Source of the DNA: Styela clava
Taxonomy: Eukaryota > Chordata > Ascidiacea > Stolidobranchia > Styelidae
Assembly: GCF_964204865.1 (NCBI RefSeq)
Contig: NC_135252.1
Location: 19,799,383 to 19,863,382 of the forward strand
Length of the DNA stretch: 64,000 nucleotides
Reading direction: 5' to 3'
Each line of letters starts with the position of its first letter. The stretch's first letter is position 1. Below the pieces are notes generated by a model. It saw only the letters and a list, made by a program, of their open reading frames with translations, had not been told where the DNA came from and searched no databases. Shown piece after piece: positions 24,901-36,632 of this stretch. The position numbers were made by a program, and so were the translations under genes.

Positions 24901-27900
24901 TTGGAGCATGAATAAATAACCTGATTTAAAAATGCAATCATTTTTGAAGATTTCGAACCGGCTGAATTTTAAAAAGAGCCTGAGCTTCAGTCTGCCTTTC
25001 ATATTGGTATAAACTGCCCTGCTTAGAAGGATATCATTTAGCACTACGCCAATCAGCTAGCCAAGTCGCCAGAGAAGTCTGGTTCAATTTACTAATCATA
25101 CCTTGAATCGCGACCTGTTATTCTTTGGCTTTAGGAATATATTATAATGCATATAATATTTCTGAATATTCAATTCAATTTTTATATTATTTTAGGATGA
25201 ACAGGAGAAACAAATAGACGACATGGAAAATCGCATAAAAGACAACGAAGAAAATCTCATTGAAGTGGAAACTGAACAGGCTGCTTACAAGGTAAAGATA
25301 TTCCGATGTGGCGGATATCTAACTCATTACATATTTTGAAGTAAATATTGTATTGGTTACCTAATCTATGTAAATTGTGGTTCCACATGAATATGAAAAA
25401 TTGAAATTCAATGTTAACGAAATTTAAAGACTACATAACTGCCTACAAATATTAACTACAAAATAAACCCATCGTGTAGTAAAATGTTCTAGAAGGTAAG
25501 CAGCAGTTTTAGTTTTTTAATCGTGATCTTCTTTAATTGTAATGAAATTTATTTGAAAGATTAGGTTTTCTGTAAATGACTTCCTCTATCACCTTGAAAT
25601 TTCTCCGTAACAAATAACATATATGGCCGGGTGTTCGTCTGTTAAAGAATGTTTGATGTACAACATATCAAATGGTAAATTGATCTAACCTTTTTTAGCG
25701 GAATTTCGAGAATACGTATCGAGAAATTGGAGGCGAGGTAAGAGATTACGTTCTCACGTTTTACTACGTTTTCAACATATACTTTATTTTTAACCGATAT
25801 ATTTAAATACTACTCTTACAATTAATACTATGATTACCGGTACTCTTACTTTGTAGAAAAATTTTACCAACTTTCATTTGACCAATAAGACCCGTATTTG
25901 TTTATTCTATTTCGCGAGATTCTTAACTTATATATTCATTTATAAGACTTTATTTAAACGGGAATATTTGGAGCAAAGAATAAATACCCCGATTTAAAAA
26001 AGAAACAAACTTCAAACCGGCTGTATTTTGAAATGCCAGGGGCATGGATAAATTCTTAGAGCTATTTATATCAGTAAATTCCCTGCTCGAACGGGTATTC
26101 ATTTAGCACAGGGGTGACGAACCTATTTTCTATCGCGGCCATTTTATCCGTCACCGATGAGTAGGCGGCCGCACAACCGTTTAGTCATATTATGATACCT
26201 GATAATTTTCATCAACAAAAACAAAAAACTGCATCCACACAGCTGAAGTTATTTAATGATATATTGCAGACTAAAATGAAAATTCAAATATTCGATGCAC
26301 TTTTTCTTAAGAGATTTTTTGGAACTTTTTTGCTTTACCAAGCGCTCAATATGATGACGAACTGATGATTTGGAAGCTCACAACTACCTAGTAAGATTAA
26401 TTTTGTTTGTCAGGCTTGACCTGTGTCTATTAAGTTCGTTTTCGGGTGGCGTCATCTCAATCAGCCAGCCTCGCGCTCGGCTCGGGTGTTCGATATCCGA
26501 ATTTCCGTTTAAATACCGCATCATTTTTGAATCGAATTTTTAATCGACTACCAGGGTATCAAAGTGCAATTAATTTCTATTGTACTAAAATAAATTGTAG
26601 TCTTTGATATTTTTCATCGCATATTTATGGATTTGTCTGACTTTGATATCTTGAAAATAATCTTGGGTGGTATCTTTGTGATAGAGCGGAGTCAGTATTG
26701 CAATAACAGATCAAATTTGTATAATTCGTAACATCGCAAAAATACGAATTAAAATTGGATAAAATGGGGCAGTTTGACAAGTTTACTTGTGGCCTTGGAT
26801 TGACCTGATATTTCACAGTGAAGTTCGCATTTTATCTACGCAACCGCAGGTTACATTAAATAAAACACACAATCAAAATGATAAATAAGGCATTATAAAT
26901 AGACTCGTATTGGTCGTCAATTGAATACTTTGCACAACAGAAAAATCATTATCCGATAAAAAGGCCGGCTCTTTTATCGAGTGGTGTAAATCGGGGCAAC
27001 TGCCCCAAAAGTCGTTCCGCGGGGATTTAGAGGTGATGAATAAGTATTTTTTGAATCCTGACTGCTAATCAATGCAATGTATGTTCAATCAAATATGAAT
27101 TGTACCAAAATAAATTATATAGTCTGAGACTTTCAAATGTCTTAAGACCGATATGTCTCAAAGGGGAGATACCACGAGCACCATTAAATTAATATGACAA
27201 TGCACTCAAATTGCTCGTATCGGCTGTGAATCAATTACTTAACATAACGGAAAAAAAAAACAGTATTCATGGAAAAAGTGTGCTCTTTTCACAAGTGACC
27301 TGCGTCGACAGTTGCATGGGAATTCCCGAATTCGTTCTCTACCCCCATCCTCCCCGTTTTAATTCTGACTGCGCCCTTAAACGTACTTTATCCTATAAAT
27401 TCCTGTCTTAGAAAAATATTTTGAAATCTTCTGTACAATGCCCCACCATAAAAAAACACCACCGTCCGCACCAAAAATATAGAAATAATTTATTTACGGT
27501 GCTGGAAATGCGGATTGCGCCGGAAATTCAAATTATCAAATCATTCCTAATCCTAACTCAAATTAGATAATTACTAAATTGGTATTTTAAAACACGGTCT
27601 TTTTCGAGTTTTTTTTTTGCATTCGTGGCGGTGGCAAGAGATCCGAAATTATTGAAGAAAAAAAGAAATTATAAAAGAATCCATTCTGTGACGATTTTTT
27701 AATCCTTGAGATAATGCTGTGAACATTCTATTACTTTCAAATATCCCATCTTCGTGAGCCAAAACATTGCATTTTCACAAAGTTACCCCTCCTCCATTAA
27801 TCTTTATGCATTTGCTAATAAGACAGCGTAACTATGTTAAGACAATGGTCATTTTGATCCATTGTTAAAGGTATCGATGTTCCAACAAAAATTGATGTAT

Positions 27901-28647
27901 TGCAAATAGAGTTGCCAGTGATATTATTAATACTGGCGCTCCCGTTTTCTCTGTACAGTTTCTATGACTTCAATCCAAACATACACTGAATCGCCTAAAT
28001 GCTTCGCGGGCCGCAGGTTCGTCACTTCTGTTTAACTTAAGCACTACGCCAATCGAAATTTCTGTATTTTTTTTATTCATGATAAAAAGTTTTAATTATT
28101 AGTTCTAAAACATTTAACTTAGAATTAAACGAATAAATGTTGATTATTTCAGACAACATTCTACTTGGATCTGGACAGCTTTCGAGATATACTGTTGGAG
28201 CAGATTGGTGACGAAGAAGCGGCTGAAGAGGAATTTGAGGAATGGTATCAAGAGAAACAAAATCAGAAATGGAAGCGGATCGGCGTTGGTTTTCTTACTG
28301 AAATTGTAGCAAGCGCGGGCATTGGGGGGTTGGCTTATGCTTCTCTCATTATTGGAACAGGTGGATTCTCTATTATTTTCTGTGGTGGTGTGGTACTAGT
28401 GGCAGCCGCTGGTGGGGCTGTGTCATTTGGTTTTGGTCTGGGTGTTTACAAATTGTATCGTATGTACAAATGTTACCAATTCAAGAAAGCTCATGACGCT
28501 AAAAATTTACCAGTTGGAGTGTTTTTTTTAAATAACGATGCTCAGAGTAAGGAATCTCACAATATCGAAAGTGAAGAAGCGACCACAGAGAGTAATAATG
28601 TTCCAAACAATTGGGAATTGTCGGCCAATAAAGCGATGTTGTCATAA
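21979..28647 (+). CDS. Coiled-coil protein with C-terminal hydrophobic hairpin, 7 exons
   Basis: I do not recognise the family. Exons: 21979-22011, 22237-22332, 22923-23018, 24165-24260, 25196-25291, 25699-25737, 28153-28647; all junctions are phase 0 and give 316 residues. Exons 2-5 are each exactly 96 nt (32 residues). Exons 4 and 5 are close paralogues (DEQ, then DDM, KDNEEN, IEVETE, AAYK), and exon 3 is a more distant one. Together residues 12-139 form a charged, heptad-like rod. Exon 7 adds an acidic stretch (residues about 170-183), then two Gly/Ala-rich hydrophobic segments (about 195-220 and 223-250) separated by a GTGG turn and closed by YKLYRMYK, and a polar tail. No signal peptide is seen. 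I infer a rod anchored by, or inserting through, a membrane hairpin. The start exon has a modest donor (CAG then GTGGTG) and is the least certain part. AATAAA lies at 28676. Confidence 0.7.
23019..25291 (+). repeat. Tandem duplication of a coiled-coil exon plus its introns
   Basis: The unit ending in exon 4 (about 23.15-24.26 kb) is repeated as the unit ending in exon 5 (about 24.26-25.29 kb), offset 1031 bp. Intronic landmarks recur in order: TAACAACT near the donor, CAGTTCCTGAATC, TAGCACTACGCCAATCAGC and the acceptor TTATATTATTTTAGGATGAA. Parts of the same intron recur again after exon 5 (25.95-26.1 kb), and a fragment is found at 55.9-56.1 kb. Confidence 0.8.
26109..28030. mobile_element. 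hAT-type element of 1.9 kb in the last intron
   Basis: Left end CAGGGGTGACGAACCT and right end AGGTTCGTCACTTCTG are inverted repeats, flanked internally by GCGGCC-rich motifs. It splits the sequence TTTAGCACTACGCCAATC, which is uninterrupted in the two upstream intron copies, so the empty site is visible within the same gene. The flanks show only an imperfect 8-bp duplication. I found no intact transposase frame. Part of its interior (CGGCTCTTTTA, then GCGGGGATTT) is shared with the element at 40.2-41.98 kb. Confidence 0.65.
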
Positions 28648-28675
28648 GTTCCGCAAATTCCTCACAAAATACGAT

Positions 28676-28681
28676 AATAAA
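28676..28681 (+). promoter_or_regulatory. Polyadenylation signal AATAAA
   Basis: Canonical hexamer about 30 bp past the stop of the coiled-coil hairpin gene. Confidence 0.6.
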
Positions 28682-28705
28682 AATATATTTGGATTGGTAT
28701 ACCAA

Positions 28706-29620
28706 TATACATAATAAAAGGACTCAAACAATTTATAAAATTTAGTAGCGTGTGATTTGAGTATTACTATATATATATAAATACTGTTTCATTATCTTTG
28801 ACGAAAATTAATAAAATTACTTACGAGTAAACGTATTATCCACATTAACGCATTTGCAAATGGCTTTTATTACCAATTGAAGAATATAAAAATAATTACT
28901 ACATAAAAGGTTTCAACTTGAATTTAATTATCTAGAAGCAATTTTATTCAGAAACAACATGATTTTACGGTTTCATGAGAAATGGAAATGTTTTATCCCG
29001 CTCTGACCTTTTAAATTCCAGCTGAATTAAAGCCATTGGGCATTTGCTAAGTCTATTTTTCATAGGTTTTAAACTAAAATGCTGTATATATATTACAATT
29101 AAAACTTGTGAAATATTAGAAGTACTTCTCTAATTAAATTTCGCGTTGGTGATGCAAAAATAAAATTGAACTTAATTTAACAATCTATGATTTTGTAAAT
29201 TCATTTCACTTTCAAAATTTGTAATACAAAAAATTTAACAAACCTGATTTTTTATTTTTCTACTTTTGTAAATAGTATTTTTGAATATGTTCTTTTGCGT
29301 TACTTGCGTACAATTTCTTTTCACAAACAATAAAATTATTCAAAAGTAACTTTGTTCATTTTGTTATACTAATCATAGTTTGTTAACAATGCGGGAATCA
29401 CCTTGTTAGGAGCAAGTTGGAAAATATATACAATCTATATATATTAAAACGTTTGGAATGCAATGAAATAACAGCCAGTCACATCTGATACCCAATCTCA
29501 TTTGTGCAATCGTATTTAAGAGGCACCTAAGCGAGGAAACAATTATGATCATTCCCGAGAAAAGATTGGCAAAGATTGCTGGTAACAACTCCGAAAAATG
29601 AAGATCTTAAAAAAAAAAAA
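28706..29620. other. Intergenic, very A+T-rich, no gene recognised
   Basis: Long A/T runs only. Confidence 0.45.
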
Positions 29621-29760
29621 CTCATGTGGTATGTGGACCAAGATGGCGGACATCTGAAATTAGTATGTGTACCAGGTTAGGATTAGGCCATAATTTCAAT
29701 TACAATTACAACAGGAGTCACTTGGCCAGTTCCCGAACTCTGTGACTCACAGCAGAAACA
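29621..29760 (+). mobile_element. MITE fragment, GTACTCCCGTAG family
   Basis: Left half only: GTATGTGGACCAAGATGGCG, then GTACCAGGTTAGGATTAGG and AGTCACTTGGCCAGTTCCCG. The right inverted repeat is missing. Confidence 0.6.
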
Positions 29761-32700
29761 CCGTCTTACTTGGCACTTGTATTTAAAAGCATTTGAAACA
29801 ATGCCAAAAACTGTGCTTCGGGTAGTATATTCCTACGCCATTTTTATGTTGCGAACAGTACAAATGAAGTCACGTGGTAGTTAAACACCTGATCTTGTCA
29901 TTCTTTTTAAATGAGAAAAGTAAATTACCGGTATTAAATATCTGCGAGTTTCGCATGGTGTTGCGTCAAATCGGAAACAGCCGTCTTGTTCGGCGAATTA
30001 AAAAACGTGTTCCCAAGAACAATAGAATTCAGCGGAATAATGAATAGATTTGTCAGATCGTATAGGATTTATATGAAACAAGAAAAATAACAACAACGAC
30101 TGTAATAATACGTTTGTAATATTTATTTAGTCAAACTAAGATACATCAGTTTAAATCAATCGAACGATAACAGTTCAACAGTACATTGACTAAGATAGCA
30201 AGATTCAAGTACTAACAGCTTTTATAGGCTTTTATATTGACTTGTTGTGTGATTGGCCTAAACATAAATACGCCACACACACTTGGGCTTACAAAGCAGC
30301 TAATCAAAGCGCTTTCTACTTCACACGTTACAAAATAACAAACATGGCATAACTGATGATCGCAAAAAACGATTCATATAGGTCCATTAATAAATAATAA
30401 TAGTGAAATAACGAAATAATTTACTTTTGTTAAAGAAGTATGCTATCACGACAATCGAGCCTCGCGCATTGTTGATACATGTACTTTTGCCACTCGAGCA
30501 TAGCATACGCGGCCGGCCGGAACGTCTGTAGGCCTGTGGGATGACGTTCACTTTTGTTATTCTCGAATGATAGTGGTCTTATTCAGCCTTGTTTAAACTT
30601 TGTTTATGACGACTCATTTGGCACAAAAATTACGATACCCAGGAACTTTATTGAGACCGATGTACTTTTCTATTCTCCCACAAAAGATCGAACCATGGCC
30701 CTATTTCGGTGATGGTGGGTGGGTGGGTACCGTTTCTAAATCTTCCCAATTGGATGGATATTTTGTTTTAACAAGATTTAGTGTCAAACAAAAATTCACA
30801 CATATAAGCAAAAAAAGAGGACTAGGTATGGATAATTGTTACAATGACAATATTGATCACTTTATATATCTTAACGTTTTAATCCCCGTAAACAATTTTG
30901 CGATCACTGCAGCAAAATGTTTTCAATGTTTGGATTGAAATGTTTAACAAACAAGAGAGCAACGCTCAAATATATGGACACGTGGACCAGAGCGAAGCAT
31001 TCCTTACTTTTGACGTTACCGGTACCGTACCCTCAAAAAACTTCCGAGTTTTCAGTCACAAGAATTTTCACAGTTAGCCGTCACGCTTGGCGGATAAAAA
31101 CCGTGTTAAATAAAAGTAATAGCCTTCTGGCAAAAGAATCAATCTTTAACCACTGAAAATTTCAAAGCAATTTGTCCAGTATTCGAAGTAAGGGCAATTT
31201 TTTAATGATAACGATGACGAAAAACAACAACAACAACATAATATTGAAACGATCGTTATGTCCAATGGCGTGTCCAATAAAATATATTTCCGAATGAAAT
31301 TTATCTAGAAATTCTACCAAAAAATAGAATATACTCATTAATTAAAAAAAATACTCGATTTGATTTTGAAATCATCAGGTATTTGAAAATGCCCTATATA
31401 TAAGTCTAGATATCTAGAACCTGCCCGATTGTATTTAACAACGCTTGTCATTGTCAAGATATCCGTGCCAACTAAATCCAGATCACCATTTAACAATTAA
31501 CTATGAAGTAGAAACCCAAAACAGACGCTTGAGTCCAAAAGTTGCGGTATAACACCAGTAAACTAACAAAAAAATTAACACGGTGTCGCAAATGTATTGC
31601 GCCCGTTAGATAATGGATGTTTATCGACCGATGACCCCGAATTCCTTCCTGTTCATATCTTGTCATGCTCCTTTTAAGCATGAGTATTTTTTCAAGTTGT
31701 CGCACGTAGACCAGTTTACATCTTCAAAATTGCTATTTTGTTGCAAATTGTTTAAACAACTGCCACAAAAAAGCATTTTAAAGTATTCCAGAGGTTCTAT
31801 CGCAAACGTAATATGTGTTTGATTATATATATACAATATACATATAGGCAGAACTTAAGCAGTACTAGAATAATGAGCGTCACATATATATATATATATA
31901 TATACGAGATGTAAAAACACTAGCAATGCGGTACCTAAAATTGCTGGTCACTACAGTTTGATCTCTATTCTTAGTTTTAATTTTGACGTACATATAAAAC
32001 TTTGATATACATTTAGAAACAGAAATACAAACATTTTTCGTCCATTTATTTCAATCACTATTGGAGACGTGAAATAAGGCGAAAAAAGCATAAATTGGTG
32101 CGAATCAGTACTAACATTTGTCTTAAAGCTGGTGGTTCACAAAGTCGATTGACCGGGTGCCACCCATGGGGGGAATAAAATAATAAAAGATAATGGAGAA
32201 ATAAAACTGACTCAAAAATGTACCACGAAGAACATTTCATCCCACTATAACATTATATTTTTTGAAAACATTTAAATACAATATATTCTTAAGTTGTAAA
32301 TGCAATTAGTACTGTGAACCTGTAGAAATGGATAGATCGGATGATAGTATAGTATTTCAATTAAAAACTAGCCTAATCGGAGAAAAAGATTTACTCTTGT
32401 TCTACCGTTCAAATTTAAACCTATATTGAGTTAACGCCTCAAAATATAACAAAGCAAAATGGAAATAAACTAACAACAGCAACGAATACCCATGTTCATA
32501 ATATGCAAGCCATTTTTGTGTTTGTAGTTTATGACACCACTGAGATCGTTTATAAACCAAAGACAAAAATACGAAATGCGAACAAATGTACAATTATCAC
32601 ACTTTAATTAACTGCAGTTGTGTCTCTTTAGTACAAAGCAAAGCTGTATAACCAAATCAAGATTGAATCAGGGAATATATTCAACGTTATATTTAGATTA

Positions 32701-32807
32701 ACCCTAAGTATCCCAGTCGGAGAGGAATTCATCCTCAAGGAGGAATGTTGTAGTTCTTGACGAAATTTCACTTTGTATTTGCTGTAGTATTAATACCATT
32801 CTTAAGT
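29761..32807. other. Intergenic, no gene recognised; (TA)n tract at about 31.88 kb
   Basis: Three kilobases without a splice-supported exon. A (TA)n run lies at about 31883-31905. The open frames at 30600-31156 show no domain or repeat and I treat them as chance. Confidence 0.4.
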
Positions 32808-33420
32808 ACATTTGTACCCACACTTATATGCGTCCCCGGACATTCACAACCATGTACATTTGCATCCACGTACATTTGCATCTAGAAACTTTGCAAACGT
32901 ATATTTGCACCCACATTCATATACACCGGCGAAAACTTGGACCTACGGAGATTTGTACCAACAGACAATTTCCCCAACGGGTATTTGCGCTCAGAACATT
33001 TTAACTTACATTTATTTTGCAGACACGAACCTTTACACCCAAAACCCCACATTCAATTCACACGTATTCGCACTCGTGTACATTTTCATTCACGTACATT
33101 TGCATCAACTAGCATGGGCACCCAGGACTTTGAACCCAAGCTTTTTTGCACCCACGAACATTCATGTCTGGAACATTTGCACCATCAGACATTTGTACCC
33201 ACGTTCATATGCACAGTCGGAAATTATCTCCTACCTATATGCATGCTCGACTTGTCGAAGGCAAAATTTATATCGAACAAGTTGTTCGCAGGTTTGCAAT
33301 GATTTCGCATTCATTACTAGTCCTAACATCTGCTTTTCTATATTTCTCGACCTCAAATTACTTCAAAGACTGGTGTCCATATTTACAGATGTACGTAGAA
33401 AGAAAGGTAACCTAATTGAA
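32808..33420 (+). mobile_element. Minisatellite-armed repeat, one arm lost
   Basis: A diverged tandem array of the 16-bp unit close to GCACCCACGTACATTT fills about 32808-33220. A segment (33255-33320, GAACAAGTTGTTCGCAGGTT) then matches, inverted, the core of the 4.3-5.3 kb element, and the following flank (TGCATGACGTTACAATGAAG) matches its right flank. The second, inverted arm is absent. Confidence 0.55.
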
Positions 33421-34899
33421 AAAATGCAAATGAACGCTTTTGCATGACGTTACAATGAAGCTAATTGTTTCAGTTGATGTCAATGCAGACAAAAAAATTA
33501 CTTCTGGCAAAAGTTCCGACAAAATGCCACAGAGCTCTGAGATTGTTGATGCTTGATTATTTTCCTTCGCGTTTGGTCATATTTGTGCTGCTTTTATTCG
33601 TCACTAAGTTTATTTATTTTTACAAAACCAAGATACTTCAAACTACAATTTATATCCCTCGCGTTTTCCCTTGTCCTAGTGTTAAGTTTCCCATTTGACA
33701 AATAAGAGGAAGTTTACTACACTCTGCTTGAGCGTTTATTCTCTCCCTTTCAGATTACTATTTTTAGACTTGCGCTCTGCTCCTTACTTTTTTTTTCTCG
33801 AGCGCTTTTCTTGAAATGATTGATTGCAGACGATTAGAATGAATTGAGCTCAATATAGATAGACTATGTTAGATTAGTTTTAAACGGCATAGTGATTGTT
33901 GTCGAAAGGTTACGTCATGTTTCTGAAAATTGTTTAAAGTTTGTAAAAAGTATTAGAAGAAATTGATATTTTACAAGACAAACTAAATGCAGAATTGTCA
34001 AATTGTGACATTTGAAATAGGGTGATGGACGTTTGTTAATAATCATTAAAAAAGTTGGTTTACGTGATACAGTCGTTGACACATTTTATGGCTGCAATTT
34101 AACTACTCGCAGACTTTATATTTTGGTTAAGATTGCCATCAAACAAAACTACAGATTCAATATGCGAACAAAAGTATGAGATTTTGAAACAATAAACATA
34201 CATTTTGAATTGCAGTAAAAACCGCTTTTAATCTGTTATTTCCCGCCTAGTAATTCACCAATATTTACGAGCATGTTTCAAACGAAACTAATATAAATCA
34301 CGTTCAACCAAGACAATTCCTAATGTCATGACGCGCAAAGAAGAGGGTTGTAGGTTTATTCACGTATGTGTGTTACATCATTTTTTGAACGAGAGAAGCG
34401 ATTTTTTTCTATCTTTCCATCTCAAGGGAATCACATTTAGATATGGTCATATTATTTAGCAATGCCACATAAAAATTGTCGTTTTTCCCTTTTTCTTGGT
34501 ATTCTCTCTCTATTCGTTTTACGAATCGTGCTACTTTGTGTTCTATTTCTTCTCTTCTTCGGTACGAGCAGGAACGCACCAATTTGGGATAGTTTTGCCC
34601 ATATTTTTAAACCCTGAGGCTGCTTGCAAGCCACTATTAGTCCGCCCTATCATATATATATATATATATATCAAATTCCTCAAATGTTCTGGCAGCACTT
34701 TTTGTATGCGCAATAGCAATTCAAAAGTTGATTTTTAACTTGATCATTAGATAATATAGCGCATGTTTCATATTATATTTGACTACTCTTTTCAGCAGAA
34801 ATTTTTAGGAACTACCTAAATCATTTACTTCCTGCCAGTCATTAGAGGACACTTTGTTTAGTTGATCAATTAACTGGATTCACCCGAGTAAAACTCATC
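33421..34899. other. Intergenic; upstream region of MGxxxS copy 3
   Basis: No exon recognised. A (TA)n run lies at about 34653-34672. The last 130 bp resemble the sequence before copy 2 (CTCATCATGG context), so part may be promoter carried along by the duplication. Confidence 0.35.
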
Positions 34900-36632
34900 A
34901 TGGGATATTCATTTTCCAGTAAGTTTTTGATTTATGTCAGCGGTATTTCATTTGCTGAAATTGCACTTTTATTTAACTTCAATATTTGTCTTTGGTAATG
35001 TCAAAATTAGCCATCATTCAGTCACTATGAATACCAAAGAAAAATTTATAATATTCTAAAAAGTTCATTATGAAATTTAATTTCACACAAATATCCATAT
35101 TATCAAAATATAGTATTGAAAATAAATACTTTTTGGATACATATGCATTTATGCACTGAACCTTGCGTTACACCTTGTTACTTATCGATTTTAATCGGTA
35201 AGTATGTTGATAGGTATTTGTCTGTCTGTATGTGTGTCTGTATGTCTGTTAGATGCACGCGATATCTCACGAAGGGGTGGTTGAATCTGCTCCAGATTTC
35301 ACATGTGCATTCATCATATGTCGGAGGAAGCCTATTGATTTTGGATGAATTATGTCGTATAACTAGCGAGTTAGCGAATAATTAATTAGTGATGGAGAGA
35401 TCTGGATTTTTACAAAGTGAGAGATTTTTGAGACGCGCTGAATGTGTATGTGCGTGTCCGATGCGCAAGTTTTCGCGCTAGTGAGTCAGAGCAAAGGTAA
35501 GTTTGACGTCGTCGCGATGCGCAAGTTTCCTACGAGAAATTTTTCCACTTCATAAAAGTATTTCCTCGATTAGTATTTCGACGACGACATGGGTAGTTGG
35601 CTATTGTTTCCTACATTTTTGATATTGGCTGAAAACTAATCAAAACAATCCAGTTCGGGTTTGCAGAATTTTTCGAATCGAAACCGCAGTTTCTGTTTTG
35701 GGGGATCCCCTAACTTTCGATCGATAAGTCTTCGGTCTCTGACCGATATTCTCGTTTTCATATTGCCAAATATTATTAAACTATGAAAATTTTTACAGGG
35801 GATATGGCGCAAGATCGCTACAAACACCAAAAACAGATGAAGATGCTTGATAATGAGTTCGAGATAAGACTAAACCGAAGTGAAAAATTGACAGACTGCG
35901 AAGTTAAGCAAAGGTTGGATATTGAGCAACAAAAACTTAAATACAAGAACGAAAAGGATATGTTTGAATTGAAGAAAGACGCTATTTTGGACTTTATCGG
36001 ACTTTTGTGAGTGTTTCATTTATTTATTGCAGCTTGTTGTTTTCTCAAACGAAGGTTAGTCCAAGCAAGTATGTCGCACGTTTATGACGACAGAATTATG
36101 ACAAACAAGTAGCCTATTTAAATATATCTGAAGAAATCATGTAATTTTTTACCATGTTATTAGCTCATTGCCACAACACTGATTTATGAACAGTTTGAAG
36201 AAAATGATTATCGACCAAAATATTCAAAACGTTCTCATGTATGAATAAATCCAATCACTTTTATCTGACATTTGATGGTAACTTTGGGCCACCGTGGATT
36301 GTCGCGTAATGTAAACTTCACCTAATAGCGCGAATACCAACAGCGGATCCTGTAGATTAGTGTAGAGCATGGAGCAAAGATTTCATTAAACATATATATG
36401 CCATTTTTATATAAAGTCTAGTTTGGTGTAAAGGTAACAAAAAGTCCTTTGAATGAAAAAAAATTTCTTGTTTCTGTATTGTTCTATTAACTAATATAAT
36501 TCATTCAACAGCCATAGTATGGGAATCAATCCGTTTAAAAGGGAAGAATTTCTTAACTTTGCCCGCAAGATGATGAGAGGAACACAGCTTGAAATTACCG
36601 ATGGACCATCAATTAGTTATTCTACAATTTAG
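34900..36632 (+). CDS. MGxxxS coiled-coil protein, copy 3, complete (3 exons)
   Basis: Exons 34900-34918, 35799-36006 (208 nt) and 36512-36632 join in phases 1 and 2 to a 115-residue protein. Residues 1-7 (MGYSFSR) fit the N-myristoylation consensus (Gly2, Ser6, basic 7). Residues about 8-75 begin DMAQDRYKHQKQM and form one charged helix with coiled-coil character, ending AILDFIGLF. Exon 3 gives HSMGINPFKREEFLNFARK, then MMRGTQLEITDG and a TAG stop; GINPF and FAR.MM are conserved with copy 1. No transmembrane segment or signal peptide. I infer a lipid-anchored cytosolic-face coiled-coil protein; the family is unknown to me. A HINE-like element fills most of intron 1 and ends about 45 bp before the acceptor. 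AATAAA lies at 36715. Confidence 0.75.
35175..35752 (+). mobile_element. (GTCT)n-bearing HINE-like repeat in intron 1 of copy 3
   Basis: Starts ACTTATCGATTTTAATCGGT, has a short TGTCTGTATG tract and GATGCACGCGATATCTCACG, and ends TCTCTGACCGATATTCTCG. The middle contains extra sequence relative to the 17.2 kb copy. Confidence 0.6.

Noticed and set aside
30600..31156. Two adjacent plus-strand frames (112 and 79 codons)
   Set aside because: No splice signal joins them and no composition or motif stands out from the background.
32812..33447. Plus-strand open frame of 211 codons
   Set aside because: Same minisatellite family as at 4.3 kb; overlapping frames at 32937 and 33146 are equally long. 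No start context or domain.
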